This document shows, piece by piece, positions 44,897 to 53,828 of a stretch of 64,000 nucleotides of DNA. The notes beneath the pieces were generated by a model. The model saw only the letters and a program-made list of their open reading frames with translations, searched no databases and was not told the DNA's origin. The translations under genes and the position numbers were made by a program. This stretch comes from Bacteroidota bacterium (GTDB lineage Bacteria > Bacteroidota > Bacteroidia > Chitinophagales > Saprospiraceae): NCBI GenBank assembly GCA_030147525.1, contig JASBVF010000003.1:355359-419358 (forward strand). Direction: 5' to 3'. Within the stretch, counting starts at the first letter, position 1, and each line of letters begins with the position of its first letter.

Positions 44897-45221
44897 AAGT
44901 TTGAAAAAGGTTTGGTTTCAGGGCGCAAAGATGAAAAAGTTGGAGAGAGATTGTTCCCTTTTGAGGTTCGTTTTTCAAAAGCAAAAGTAATGCGGCAAGT
45001 CAGCTACCCCCACGCTCAGATTAAATCACTACATGGTATCGAGTCAATGCGGCGGGTTGTTTAAAGGATTCGTAACCAGATCTACCCCAGAGCTTTGTCA
45101 CTGCTAATTAGCGGTCTGTAACAAAGTATTTGCCTGTTTGGAATGTTTTTTGATTTTGAAAGCCAAACCGACCGGATACAATCTTCTTCCTCCTTCTCTC
45201 ATTTTTCAAAAATCGCCATAT
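44897..45221. other. Divergent intergenic region between tex and the H-NOX gene
   Basis: This 325-bp gap contains the tex promoter region on the left and, on the right, a perfect 10-bp palindrome GCTAATTAGC at 45103-45112 followed by a possible promoter AAAGTATTTG about 85 bp before the H-NOX start. I see no repeat, terminator or additional gene. Confidence 0.5.
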
Positions 45222-45764
45222 ATGTACGGAATTGTAAACAAAGCAATAGAAGACCTTGTAACGGAAAATTTCGGCTTTCCGGCCTGGGAGTCAGTCAAAA
45301 AACAGAGTGGGATCGAGCTTGACTTTTTTGTCAGCAATGAATCATATGATGATTCGGTCACTTATAAACTCGCCATGGCTGCATCGGAGGTTTTGAAAAT
45401 GCCTCTGGAGCAGGTGCTGATCGCATTCGGAGAGTTTTGGGTTTTAAAAACCGGAAAAGAAAAATACGGTTCGCTCATGGAGGCCGGAGGAAATAATCTC
45501 CGGGAATTCCTCACCAACCTCCCTAACTTCCACACAAGGGTAAGTCTTATTTACCCCAACCTGTCTCCACCGGAGTTCAAAGTAACAGACTCAACAGAAA
45601 AATCCCTGCACCTCCACTATTTTTCCCACAGACCTGGCTTGCAGGAGTTTGTCAGGGGACTGTTGCAGGGACTTGGAAAAATGTACAATGAATCCATTTT
45701 TATTGAACTCATTGCTTCGAGAGACAACGGCAGCGACCATGAAGTCTTTCGGGTATCATGGTAA
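45222..45764 (+). CDS. H-NOX haem nitric-oxide/oxygen sensor protein
   Basis: A 180-aa stand-alone gas sensor. The proximal haem ligand is His104 in LPNFHTRVSLIYP, and the haem-propionate triad Y-x-S-x-R is Tyr133, Ser135 and Arg137 in YFSHRPG. The start at 45222 gives MYGIVNKAIEDLVTENFG, the usual H-NOX opening; the frame reaches back to 45138 but the extra 28 residues are not H-NOX-like. The stop lies 7 bp before the hybrid kinase gene, so both are co-transcribed. By family analogy it binds NO at Fe(II) haem and inhibits or activates the kinase. Whether it also binds O2 cannot be decided here. Confidence 0.95.
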   Translation: MYGIVNKAIEDLVTENFGFPAWESVKKQSGIELDFFVSNESYDDSVTYKLAMAASEVLKMPLEQVLIAFGEFWVLKTGKEKYGSLMEAGGNNLREFLTNLPNFHTRVSLIYPNLSPPEFKVTDSTEKSLHLHYFSHRPGLQEFVRGLLQGLGKMYNESIFIELIASRDNGSDHEVFRVSW

Positions 45765-45771
45765 TCAATCT

Positions 45772-48183
45772 ATGAATAACGTTTTTTCAGAACTCACTAA
45801 TGAACAGATAGACCGGCTTTTCCCTTTCTATTTTGTTTTAGATACATCCATGACTATTGTTCAAAGGGGACGAAGCATGGCCAAATTGCTGCCTTCCGGC
45901 AATGACCTTAAGTTTGGCGACCACTTTTCTATTTTACGTCCAAAATTTTTCGAGCCGGGTTTTCAATATTTGTCTCATCACGGCAATCAGATGATTGTTT
46001 TACAACCGGTAAAAAATCCCGATCTGAAGTTTCGGGGACAGGTCGAATATCTTGCCGGCAAAAATCAAATCCTTTTTTTCGGTGCTCCGTGGTTCGATGA
46101 TATATCGCAGATGCGGGCTAATGGCTTCACTTTTCTGGATTTTGCCTTTCACGATCCTTCAACGGACTTTCTCCAGGTGTTAAAAAATCAGGAGATCATC
46201 ACCAATGACATCAAGGAGCTTTTATCCAGAATAAACCGGCAAAAAAAGGAGCTGGAAAAAACCACACAGCAATTGCGGGATAACCAGTCGCAACTCAAGA
46301 TCCTTTCCCGCATCGCAGAACTGACGATCAATGCGGTCATCATCACCGATGCCAAAGGCTATATTGAATGGGTAAACGATAGTTTTGTCCGAATCACAGG
46401 TTACACCCTCGAGGAAGTCATCGGTAAAAAGCCGGGACACGTATTGCAAGGCGAAGAGACCGACCTGGAAACGTCAAAATACATGAGTAAACAGATCAGC
46501 GAAGGCAAAGACTTTGTTTGTGAAATACTCAATTATCACAAAAATGGCGAGAAATACTGGATAAAGGTCTTCGGCCACCCAATACTGGATGAGGATGGGA
46601 AAGTGAGTCGCTTCTTTGCACTGGAGGAAGACATTACCATCAGTAAAAAAACAGAACAGGCACTCCGGGATGCAAAAGAAAAAGCCGACGCCAGCGCCAT
46701 GGCCAAGAATATTTTCCTGACGAACATGAGTCACGAAATCCGGACGCCGCTGAATGCGATCATGGGAATGGGTCAACAACTCACAAAAACCAACCTGAAT
46801 GAGAAACAACTTTTCTACCTTGACACTATGAATTCAGCAGCAGAAAACCTGCTGGTCATCATCAACGACATTCTCGATCTTTCCAGGATTGAAGCCGGGA
46901 AGCTCAACCTGGAAAATATCCACTTCAATCCAAGAACACTGATCAATCGCTGCATCAACGTCATGAGTCCGAAAGCAAATGAGAAAGGACTTTACCTCAC
47001 TGCGAATATCGACGATGAAATCGCTGCCAACCTGATCGGCGACCCATACCGGCTTAATCAAATGTTGCTTAACCTACTGAGCAACTCACTGAAATTCACT
47101 GAAAAGGGCAGCGTTTCACTCTCTCTGCGGCTTATGTCGGAGAAGCATGGTGTTCAATCGCTCAAATTCGAAGTAAAAGATACAGGTATCGGCATTGAGG
47201 AAAAATTCAAGGCCAACCTTTTCAATAAATTCACCCAGGAAGACGAGAGTATTGTGCGGAAATTCGGTGGTACCGGCCTCGGCTTGAACATCACCAAGAA
47301 ACTGGTGGAACTGATGGGTGGCAGTATTCATGTTGAAAGCAAAAAAAACACAGGCAGCACCTTTTCCCTGTTCATTGATTTTCCGGTAAGCGAAGAGAAG
47401 GAACAACCGGTGGAAAAAGGCCCAACGCTCAACCCGGAAATACTGCGTGGTCGGGAAGTACTCGTAGTAGAAGACAACCTCATGAACCGCATTCTGGCAA
47501 GAATCGTACTGCAAAATTTCGGTGCCAATGTCTCAGAAGCGGAAAGCGGATTCAAAGCGATCTCTTTATGCAGCCGTTTCAGGTATGATATTATCATCAT
47601 GGATATTCAAATGCCCGGAATGGATGGATACCAGACGACCCAGCATATCAGGAACGGCCTTTGCAGAAATGTCCCCATCATTGCCCTTACAGCCAACGCT
47701 CTCAAAGGCGAAAAAGAGAAATGCCTGGCCGCCGGAATGGATGCCTATGCTTCCAAACCTTTCAGTGAAAACGACCTTATTGTAATAGTTGCCAAACTAT
47801 TGGGAATTACAGGCATTGATGTTGATCATAAAGAAGAAATTAAATTGTACGACCTGAAATTCCTTGAAGAAGTCAGCCGGGGCGACAGAACTTTTATCAA
47901 AACAATGATCGAAGCGTTTATTATGGTGGCAGAGGAGGTTAAGTCCGAAATTCCTGATAATTTTCAGCAAGGAAATATCCCCGGCGTAGAGGCTGCAGCT
48001 CATAAATTGAAATCCAATGTCGACACGCTGCAGGTGCATAGTCTGAAGCCGTTAATTCGCCAAATTGAAAGTGAAGCCAGGAACGGGAATAAAAATGAAA
48101 CGCTGGGGTCGGCCATAGACGATTTTTCGCTGATTATCGAAAATGTTCTGACTCAGTTGAAGGGGGAATTGCTGGCGGCTTAG
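45772..48183 (+). CDS. HNOBA-PAS hybrid histidine kinase with receiver and HPt domains
   Basis: An 803-aa cytoplasmic kinase. Residues 1-150 are an HNOBA domain (TNEQIDRLFPFYFVLDTSM, then FGDHFSILRPKF), the module that binds H-NOX. A coiled coil at about 150-190, a PAS domain at about 190-300 and HisKA with His321 in MSHEIRTPLNAIMGMG follow. The ATPase has NLLSNSLKFT, DTGIGIE and GGTGLGLNITKKL. The receiver has Asp611 in IIIMDIQMPGMDGY. The C-terminal HPt has His744 in AAAHKLKSN. A full phosphorelay inside one protein implies a separate DNA-binding or enzymatic regulator that is not in the window. The start is set by the H-NOX stop 7 bp earlier. Confidence 0.95.
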   Translation: MNNVFSELTNEQIDRLFPFYFVLDTSMTIVQRGRSMAKLLPSGNDLKFGDHFSILRPKFFEPGFQYLSHHGNQMIVLQPVKNPDLKFRGQVEYLAGKNQILFFGAPWFDDISQMRANGFTFLDFAFHDPSTDFLQVLKNQEIITNDIKELLSRINRQKKELEKTTQQLRDNQSQLKILSRIAELTINAVIITDAKGYIEWVNDSFVRITGYTLEEVIGKKPGHVLQGEETDLETSKYMSKQISEGKDFVCEILNYHKNGEKYWIKVFGHPILDEDGKVSRFFALEEDITISKKTEQALRDAKEKADASAMAKNIFLTNMSHEIRTPLNAIMGMGQQLTKTNLNEKQLFYLDTMNSAAENLLVIINDILDLSRIEAGKLNLENIHFNPRTLINRCINVMSPKANEKGLYLTANIDDEIAANLIGDPYRLNQMLLNLLSNSLKFTEKGSVSLSLRLMSEKHGVQSLKFEVKDTGIGIEEKFKANLFNKFTQEDESIVRKFGGTGLGLNITKKLVELMGGSIHVESKKNTGSTFSLFIDFPVSEEKEQPVEKGPTLNPEILRGREVLVVEDNLMNRILARIVLQNFGANVSEAESGFKAISLCSRFRYDIIIMDIQMPGMDGYQTTQHIRNGLCRNVPIIALTANALKGEKEKCLAAGMDAYASKPFSENDLIVIVAKLLGITGIDVDHKEEIKLYDLKFLEEVSRGDRTFIKTMIEAFIMVAEEVKSEIPDNFQQGNIPGVEAAAHKLKSNVDTLQVHSLKPLIRQIESEARNGNKNETLGSAIDDFSLIIENVLTQLKGELLAA

Positions 48184-48205
48184 CGGTCAACATACCATGA
48201 CGCTT

Positions 48206-50467
48206 TTACCCCTTTGCCCTGATTTGCGCAAACGTATCATAAAAATGCCCCCTCAGCAGGCTTTTCAAATTCTTGTAGTGAAAATATTCAAACTTGAGAA
48301 TTTGCCGCTTGCCTGTTTTTACATCAAAAAGAATGGCGTAGTACAGCAGATCATTGGTTTTTCTGATTTTGCTGTAAGCCAGGAAGGGCCAAACCGGCGG
48401 AAAAAGCAAACTCACCTGCGTAGTCTGTAGGTCAATTTCAACTTGTTTTTTCACCGAGACAACCCCGGTCCACAGAAAATAATCAGTCCCGTAGCGTGCG
48501 GCGATTTCGTTGACGGCGGCCTGATCATGTCCCGGCGTAAGGCTCAGGTCATAATGTTCGATTTGTTCGCCAAACCATTCGTTGAGGAAGCGGAGGTCGT
48601 TGAATTTTTGCACGTCGTCCTCCGATAGCGACCCGACGCTCAGCAGCGTGGCTTCAAGCCCGGCTTTGGCAGCCATTTTTTCCAGGTGACCGTTGATCAG
48701 GGATGCGCCGGTCTCTGTTTTAAGATAGTCCACTTCAGCGCCCCGGCGAACGTCCACTTTGATAAAATACGGGTTGACAATCACAATTTTATCCACCTCC
48801 AGCGCATGGCCATGCCGTTTGATTTGCTTCAGGTGTTTTCGCCACTCAGCTTTGCCTTCCTTTGACTCCCAGTACTTTTCTTCGTCTTGCCGGGTTCGGT
48901 GCGTTTCCTGCCCTGCGTCAAACATCGCCTGGAATGCTTCCGTGTGTTTACGTTCCAGAAAAGCGTATTTCCAATATCCGGTTTCGTCCGGACTTATCGG
49001 CGCCTGGCCGGTTTTCCGTTCTCTGATCTTGTCGTATTTCGAACGTTCCTCTTGCGGGTTTTCAGCGAGCGGCTCTGCGGTCGTGTTGGCGGCGGTGTCA
49101 GTTTCGGGTATTTCAGCATGAAATGCGGACAACGAGTCGTAATGTTTGGCCAACTCAACAAAAAGGTCCCCGGTAATAACTTTTATTTCATCATCCGCTT
49201 CCAGCGTTGCCTGCAGGTCGAGGGTATAGCGCAGAGCGAGGATCACGGATTCCGTTTTATCCAGCTTATCCAGAAAATAATGCAGCCGTTGAGATTCTCC
49301 CTCTACTTCCTCCGGGGAATATTCCAGGTAAAAATCTTCGCTGTTTCTCATTTTGGCGTTCATGTACAGCGCCTTGGCAATGCATTTTTTGAGGTAGCTG
49401 CTCTCCGGATATTTGCGGAGCAAAAGGTAGGAAGTGTAGATAGCGTTCGCCAGCTGATCATTGTGCAGGTAAATCATGGGCAACTCGAAGCGGGCCACTT
49501 CTCTCAGCTCTTTGAACCGACTTTCTGACACGAGATAGCGTTTCTTACCGGCGGCGGATACAGGACTGAGGTTCTTCCGAAGTGCTGCCCGGCGGGCACC
49601 GATATTCGGGTGCGTACTTTTTGCATCGTCGAGGTCTTCATCTTCACCGGCAATGGGCTTGACGGTTTCCAGCCGGTAGGATTCCGGAAAACGATAATGC
49701 CCGGCCTGAAAAAAGGCCGGGTCAAACGGCTCGTCGTCGAAGGGGAGGTAACTGTATTTCAACACGTCAAAAACCGTCTCAAGGGTTCTGTGATCGTAAT
49801 CCGTTTTCAGGAAAAGCTCGATGCCGCTGTTGTCCGCCTCCATCTCAAGCTCCTTGGAGTAAGCCGAATGCGCCAGCACTTCATCGTCGAAAACAGTGTT
49901 TCTGAGCACGCTCTGATTGCCGTTCCGGCTGCTCAGGTCTTCCTTGTTGAGGAACAACTCCAGGGCGTGTGCTTCCCGTACATGCACCAGTTCGTGGGAG
50001 AGGATGAAGGCCAGTTGTGCTTCATCCTCCAGCTGGGCCAGCAGGCCGAGGGTGACGAACAAATCGCCCCGGTCGGTGGCAAAAGCATTGACTTCGTCGG
50101 AGCGGATGGTGTAAACGGAAATGTTCCGGTCTTTCAGCGCCGGGTCGTGTTTTAAAATAAACTGCGCCAATTCATTGAGATAATTGGTTACTTCATCATT
50201 AAATAAAACCAGCCCGCTTTGCAGAAGGCCGTCGAGCACGAAATTGGCTTCGAGCGCAAAGGCTTTGCGTGTTTTCTCTTCCTTCTTCCGGTAGTGGTTT
50301 TCCTCGATACCGGCTGCTTCATTCCGGTATTTGTCCGAGCTGCGGATGAGCACACCGGCAGGTATTTTTCCTTCGCAAACAAGCGGCGTATGCTCGCCTG
50401 TGTGTTGCCCCGACAGGCTCAGTGAAAATGCCAGGAACACAACAGCGGTCAGGATTGGATTTTTCAT
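48206..50467 (-). CDS. M48-family zinc metallopeptidase, secreted
   Basis: A 753-aa protein with a Sec signal (ILTAVVFLAFSLSLSGQ). The zinc site is HELVH at residues 158-162, and the third ligand is in LEMEADNSGIELF around residue 210, as in the M48 (BepA/LoiP-like) group. The peptidase domain covers about 80-300, followed by helical repeats to about 430 and an extended C-terminal region (about 520-750) of unknown fold. BepA-type enzymes assist outer-membrane protein assembly. Two genes upstream on the same strand encode a lipoprotein and a probable beta-barrel, so an outer-membrane job is plausible. Confidence 0.9.
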   Translation of the reverse strand: MKNPILTAVVFLAFSLSLSGQHTGEHTPLVCEGKIPAGVLIRSSDKYRNEAAGIEENHYRKKEEKTRKAFALEANFVLDGLLQSGLVLFNDEVTNYLNELAQFILKHDPALKDRNISVYTIRSDEVNAFATDRGDLFVTLGLLAQLEDEAQLAFILSHELVHVREAHALELFLNKEDLSSRNGNQSVLRNTVFDDEVLAHSAYSKELEMEADNSGIELFLKTDYDHRTLETVFDVLKYSYLPFDDEPFDPAFFQAGHYRFPESYRLETVKPIAGEDEDLDDAKSTHPNIGARRAALRKNLSPVSAAGKKRYLVSESRFKELREVARFELPMIYLHNDQLANAIYTSYLLLRKYPESSYLKKCIAKALYMNAKMRNSEDFYLEYSPEEVEGESQRLHYFLDKLDKTESVILALRYTLDLQATLEADDEIKVITGDLFVELAKHYDSLSAFHAEIPETDTAANTTAEPLAENPQEERSKYDKIRERKTGQAPISPDETGYWKYAFLERKHTEAFQAMFDAGQETHRTRQDEEKYWESKEGKAEWRKHLKQIKRHGHALEVDKIVIVNPYFIKVDVRRGAEVDYLKTETGASLINGHLEKMAAKAGLEATLLSVGSLSEDDVQKFNDLRFLNEWFGEQIEHYDLSLTPGHDQAAVNEIAARYGTDYFLWTGVVSVKKQVEIDLQTTQVSLLFPPVWPFLAYSKIRKTNDLLYYAILFDVKTGKRQILKFEYFHYKNLKSLLRGHFYDTFAQIRAKG

Positions 50468-50518
50468 GGTAAAGATTTGTGGTGATGGAAGTTTTGCTTT
50501 GCAATGAAATCCAGATGG

Positions 50519-51400
50519 TTACCAGTCCATGGAAGTTACCGGACTGGATCCGACGAGTACGCCAATCTCATTGTCATTGTGGGAGAAAATTTTTCCATTT
50601 TTCCAAAAAGCAGCGTCCGCAGCGTCCGGATGAATCGCCCCCAGTTCGGCATCGGAAATGGCGGCATTGCTCCCGTTGGATACGTTGATCAGGCTGGCCC
50701 GGTAATTACCCGGCTCCCCGAAGCCGACGAGGGCGACGGCGCCATTTTCAACCAGGCGGATATACCTGACCTTCGATGCGCCGGTCAGGTTCAGTTCGTA
50801 GCTGGCAACCGAGCTGGTATTCGGAATCACCCTGATCCGGCTTTGGTATTCAAGTGACGGGGTCAGCCACCGGTAAGCGAGCACCAGCCAGCCATTGGGC
50901 GTAACGGCGATGGCGGGTATGGACTTCTCCTGTGCGTTGGCCGGAAAAATAGTTGAGAGATTGGTGAGCGGGACACTCACCGTCGGGCCGTAAAAACGCA
51001 GCGTAAAACTGTCCAGCATGTAGAGCGTCAGGTTGTTTTTGTGCCAGTCGAACCAGGTAACGTTTTCAGTATTCGGCACGGAGCCCTTGATGGCGCCGAT
51101 TGTGTCGAGGATGTGAACATCGAGGCCGGGCGTTTTGCAGGCAATGAGGTTTTGCGCATAATTCACAGACACCAGGCTTATTTCACCAAAGTTACTGATC
51201 AGCGTTTTTTTCTCCGTCAGCGCCGGGTTCAGCATGTGAACCTGACCATCCTGGGCGAAAACAACCCTGGCCGGACTGGGCGGCAGCATGCCCGGGTTGG
51301 CGGCATCATCGTAAGGCCCTTCAAACTGTGTTTCGTATTTTTCACAACCGGCCAGTAAAAAACCGAGGCTGATCAACAGCCAGACTGGAAGAGTTTTCAT
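50519..51400 (-). CDS. Lipoprotein, probable beta-propeller-like
   Basis: A 293-aa lipoprotein with signal VWLLISLGFLLAGCEKYETQ (lipobox LAGC). The mature region is a series of strand-rich repeats with aromatic and Gly/Asn turns (ARVVFAQDGQVHMLNPALTE, then VTWFDWHKNNLTLYMLDSFT, then IPAIAVTPNGWLVLAYRWLT), suggesting a beta-propeller of uncertain blade number. No catalytic site is seen. It lies 11 bp after the beta-barrel gene stop and 51 bp before the M48 gene, which suggests a three-gene operon. Confidence 0.75.
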   Translation of the reverse strand: MKTLPVWLLISLGFLLAGCEKYETQFEGPYDDAANPGMLPPSPARVVFAQDGQVHMLNPALTEKKTLISNFGEISLVSVNYAQNLIACKTPGLDVHILDTIGAIKGSVPNTENVTWFDWHKNNLTLYMLDSFTLRFYGPTVSVPLTNLSTIFPANAQEKSIPAIAVTPNGWLVLAYRWLTPSLEYQSRIRVIPNTSSVASYELNLTGASKVRYIRLVENGAVALVGFGEPGNYRASLINVSNGSNAAISDAELGAIHPDAADAAFWKNGKIFSHNDNEIGVLVGSSPVTSMDW

Positions 51401-51411
51401 TCATTTTGATT

Positions 51412-52230
51412 TTAATAGAGCAGATACCCTGCGCCAATTTTGATGTACAGGAAGTTGTGGAGGATGAGACGGTTAAATGCCTCGTTTTCAAAGTGTTTAC
51501 GGTTGTATTCCGGCGCCCCATCCCGGGAATAACGATTGGAAGGATGTGGCTGAATGTTCCCTTTATACAAATAAAAAAGCCGCAGCGGAAAATTGAGACG
51601 CCATTCAAAACCCAGGAGAAAACGATCGGCCAGGATAAAATTACGGCCAATGCCAATGCCGCCTGAGGCGTAGGCAACTTTAGGCTCAAAGCTGAATTTG
51701 GCATGTACTTCGGGAGCGGCGGAATTGTAATAAAATGTCCTTTTGTCAATGATCTCACCGGCGGCAAAATTCCAGTTCAGGTAAAAACTGATGAAACTGC
51801 CGAAGGGGGCGAGGCTTCCTTTTTTCAATAAAAAATGTTGATAGCCCAGGCCAACTGAGCGTGATCTTACATTGTAAAATAAATGATGGGTATCGAACTG
51901 ACTGGCCGTGGCAGGATCATTGACAACCGGCGTCAGTGCCACCGTGGATAGGCCGGTGTTGAGTTGGGAAAATTCTGCGAGCAATACATCCGCCCTGCTC
52001 AGCGCAAAACCAGCCTGAAGGCCAAACTGCGTATTCATGGCAAAACTGCCTTTCTTGTTGTTGCCATAAAGCTCAAGACCGTTCAGCCCCCGGTTATTCG
52101 CCGTCGGGCCTCTGGAAATCATGGAGCCGAAATCCGCTTTGAGATAGTAACGATAGCCAAGGTATCCGGTAGATTGTCCGTGCAGTGCACAGCTTGCCAG
52201 CAGGAGCAGGCAGAGTAGGGTCAAACGCAT
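51412..52230 (-). CDS. Probable outer-membrane beta-barrel protein
   Basis: A 272-aa protein from the ATG at 52230, with signal MRLTLLCLLLLASCALHGQ. The mature part alternates amphipathic strands with short turns (TGYLGYRYYLKADFGSM, SFAMNTQFGLQAGFALSRAD, and at the C-terminus FLYIKIGAGYLLY ending in an aromatic residue), the usual pattern of an outer-membrane barrel. The frame runs to 52383, but the extension lies across the promoter at 52323-52330, so the later start is preferred. First gene of a likely operon with the lipoprotein and M48 peptidase. Confidence 0.78.
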   Translation of the reverse strand: MRLTLLCLLLLASCALHGQSTGYLGYRYYLKADFGSMISRGPTANNRGLNGLELYGNNKKGSFAMNTQFGLQAGFALSRADVLLAEFSQLNTGLSTVALTPVVNDPATASQFDTHHLFYNVRSRSVGLGYQHFLLKKGSLAPFGSFISFYLNWNFAAGEIIDKRTFYYNSAAPEVHAKFSFEPKVAYASGGIGIGRNFILADRFLLGFEWRLNFPLRLFYLYKGNIQPHPSNRYSRDGAPEYNRKHFENEAFNRLILHNFLYIKIGAGYLLY

Positions 52231-52322
52231 TTTCAATGTTTTTTCGGGCTCTGGAAAAACCTGAAAACGGAAAAAATAAAGAAGGATATTGAAAGAGGAT
52301 TTCCGGCAATTCCAAGCTTGGC

Positions 52323-52330
52323 CAAAGATA
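52323..52330 (-). promoter_or_regulatory. Promoter of the barrel-lipoprotein-M48 operon
   Basis: TATCTTTG on the minus strand, exact TAnnTTTG, with TTTA 19 nt upstream (one base off the -33 TTTG). It lies 92 bp before the barrel gene start. Confidence 0.55.
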
Positions 52331-52417
52331 ATTGGCGGAAATAAATCGGTAAAATAAATTTTGAGGAAAGCAGCGGAAAGCAATCAGGCAGACCGATCTT
52401 CACATAGATAAAAAATG

Positions 52418-52460
52418 AAGGCTTACCCGGGACCAAAGTTTCAGGTAAGCCTTCCGTTTT
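52418..52460. terminator. Terminator after ald, bidirectional
   Basis: AAGGCTTACC (52418-52427) pairs perfectly with GGTAAGCCTT (52444-52453). On the minus strand CATTTTTTATC follows; on the plus strand CCGTTTTTATC follows. It ends the ald transcript and separates it from the barrel operon. Confidence 0.88.
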
Positions 52461-52466
52461 TATCAT

Positions 52467-53579
52467 TTATAAAACTCCGTTCACATCTGTGTAATCCAGC
52501 CCGAAAGCATCGGCCACACCTTTGTAAACGACCTTGCCGTTCACGACGTTCAGTCCCAATTTGAGGGCATTGTCTTCTTTACAAGCCTGCTTCCAGCCTT
52601 TTTCCGCCAGTTTGATGGCGTAAGGCAGGGTGGCGTTTGTCAACGCAATGGTAGAAGTGTAAGGCACAGCGCCCGGCATGTTGGCTACGCAATAGTGAAC
52701 CACGCCGTCCACCACGTAAGTCGGGTCGTCGTGCGTGGTGGGTTTGGTCGTTTCAAAACAACCGCCCTGATCCACGGCAACATCCACCAGTACCGTACCG
52801 GGACGCATCTCTTTGAGCATGTCACGGGTGATGAGGTGAGGCGCTTTGGCGCCCGGAATCAGCACGGCGCCAATGATCAGGTCGTGGCTGGTGATCAACC
52901 GGCGGATGTTCAGCTCGTTGGAGTACATGGTATCCACATTGGCGGGCATGACGTCTTCCAGGTAACGGAGACGGTTCAGGTTCACATCCATGATGGTCAC
53001 TGTGCCGCCGAGACCGGCAGCCATTTTGGCCGCTTCTTTCCCGACGATACCGCCGCCGAGCACCAATACTTTTGCGGGTTGAACACCTGGTACGCCCCCC
53101 AGCAGAATGCCGATGCCACCCATGGGTTTTTCGAGAAATTTAGCACCTTCCTGCACCGCCATCCGGCCGGCTACTTCCGACATGGGAACGAGTAGCGGAA
53201 GGCTGCGGTCCGGTAACTCCACGGTTTCGTAAGCAAGACAAACTGCCTGGCTTTCGATCATCGCTTTGGTCAGCGGTTCATGCGAGGCAAAGTGGAAGTA
53301 GGTGAAAACAAGCTGGTCCTTGCGGATCAGTTTGTACTCCGATTCGATGGGCTCCTTCACTTTCATGATCATTTCGGCTTTGTCGAAACAATCTTTGGCC
53401 GTAGGAAGAATTTTAGCGCCTGCTCCAATGTATTCACTGTCAGGGAAGCCGCTGTTTTCACCGGCTCCTTTCTGAATATAAACTTCGTGACCTCTTTTCG
53501 TGAGTTCCAAGGCACCGGCAGGCGTGAGCGCTACCCGGTTTTCGCTGGTTTTAATTTCGGTAGGTACTGCAATAACCAT
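52467..53579 (-). CDS. ald: Alanine dehydrogenase
   Basis: Reversibly oxidises L-alanine to pyruvate and ammonia with NAD. The 370-aa protein starts [20 protein letters not shown] and has the pyruvate-binding [28 protein letters not shown], the Rossmann segment [19 protein letters not shown] and [20 protein letters not shown]. All match the AlaDH/PNT family, soluble type. Upstream is an exact -7 box at 53700-53707, and the leader between contains a long hairpin (53618-53685), so regulation at the mRNA level is possible. sdaA, which also yields pyruvate and ammonia, is the next gene on this strand. Confidence 0.96.
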   Translation of the reverse strand: MVIAVPTEIKTSENRVALTPAGALELTKRGHEVYIQKGAGENSGFPDSEYIGAGAKILPTAKDCFDKAEMIMKVKEPIESEYKLIRKDQLVFTYFHFASHEPLTKAMIESQAVCLAYETVELPDRSLPLLVPMSEVAGRMAVQEGAKFLEKPMGGIGILLGGVPGVQPAKVLVLGGGIVGKEAAKMAAGLGGTVTIMDVNLNRLRYLEDVMPANVDTMYSNELNIRRLITSHDLIIGAVLIPGAKAPHLITRDMLKEMRPGTVLVDVAVDQGGCFETTKPTTHDDPTYVVDGVVHYCVANMPGAVPYTSTIALTNATLPYAIKLAEKGWKQACKEDNALKLGLNVVNGKVVYKGVADAFGLDYTDVNGVL

Positions 53580-53617
53580 AATGAATTTGGTTTTGATTTG
53601 AAATGATTTTGGCTGTG

Positions 53618-53685
53618 TTTTGGCTGTTGACTGTTGGCTTTTAGCTTTTTGCTAATGGCCAAAATCCAACAGCAAATAACCAAAA
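53618..53685. repeat. Nested hairpin in the ald leader
   Basis: Three nested stems align: TTTTGG/CCAAAA (53618-53623 with 53680-53685), CTGTTGG/CCAACAG (53631-53637 with 53666-53672) and TTAGC/GCTAA (53641-53645 with 53651-53655) closing a five-T loop. On the minus strand it falls between the ald promoter and start codon. It may be regulatory or a degenerate repeat element. Confidence 0.6.
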
Positions 53686-53699
53686 ACCCAAAACGGGGG

Positions 53700-53707
53700 C
53701 AAAGATA
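53700..53707 (-). promoter_or_regulatory. -7 box upstream of ald
   Basis: TATCTTTG on the minus strand, an exact TAnnTTTG match followed by GCCCC, 120 bp before the ald ATG. The predicted leader spans the nested hairpin at 53618-53685. Confidence 0.5.
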
Positions 53708-53755
53708 GACGCAGCGGGGAGTTGCGAGAGAACAAAGGGAAGTTTTTTTTTGAAC

Positions 53756-53813
53756 GATGAACGATGAATGAAAAATGATGAACGTGCAACGGGTTTATCA
53801 TTCATCGTTCATC
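53756..53813. repeat. 16-bp perfect inverted repeat made of GATGAA/TCATTC words
   Basis: GATGAACGATGAATGA at 53756-53771 is repeated inverted as TCATTCATCGTTCATC at 53798-53813, with further ATGA words on both sides. No T-run follows in either direction. It lies just downstream of sdaA. It looks like a dispersed low-complexity word repeat. Confidence 0.75.
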
Positions 53814-53828
53814 ATTCATCATTAAAAA

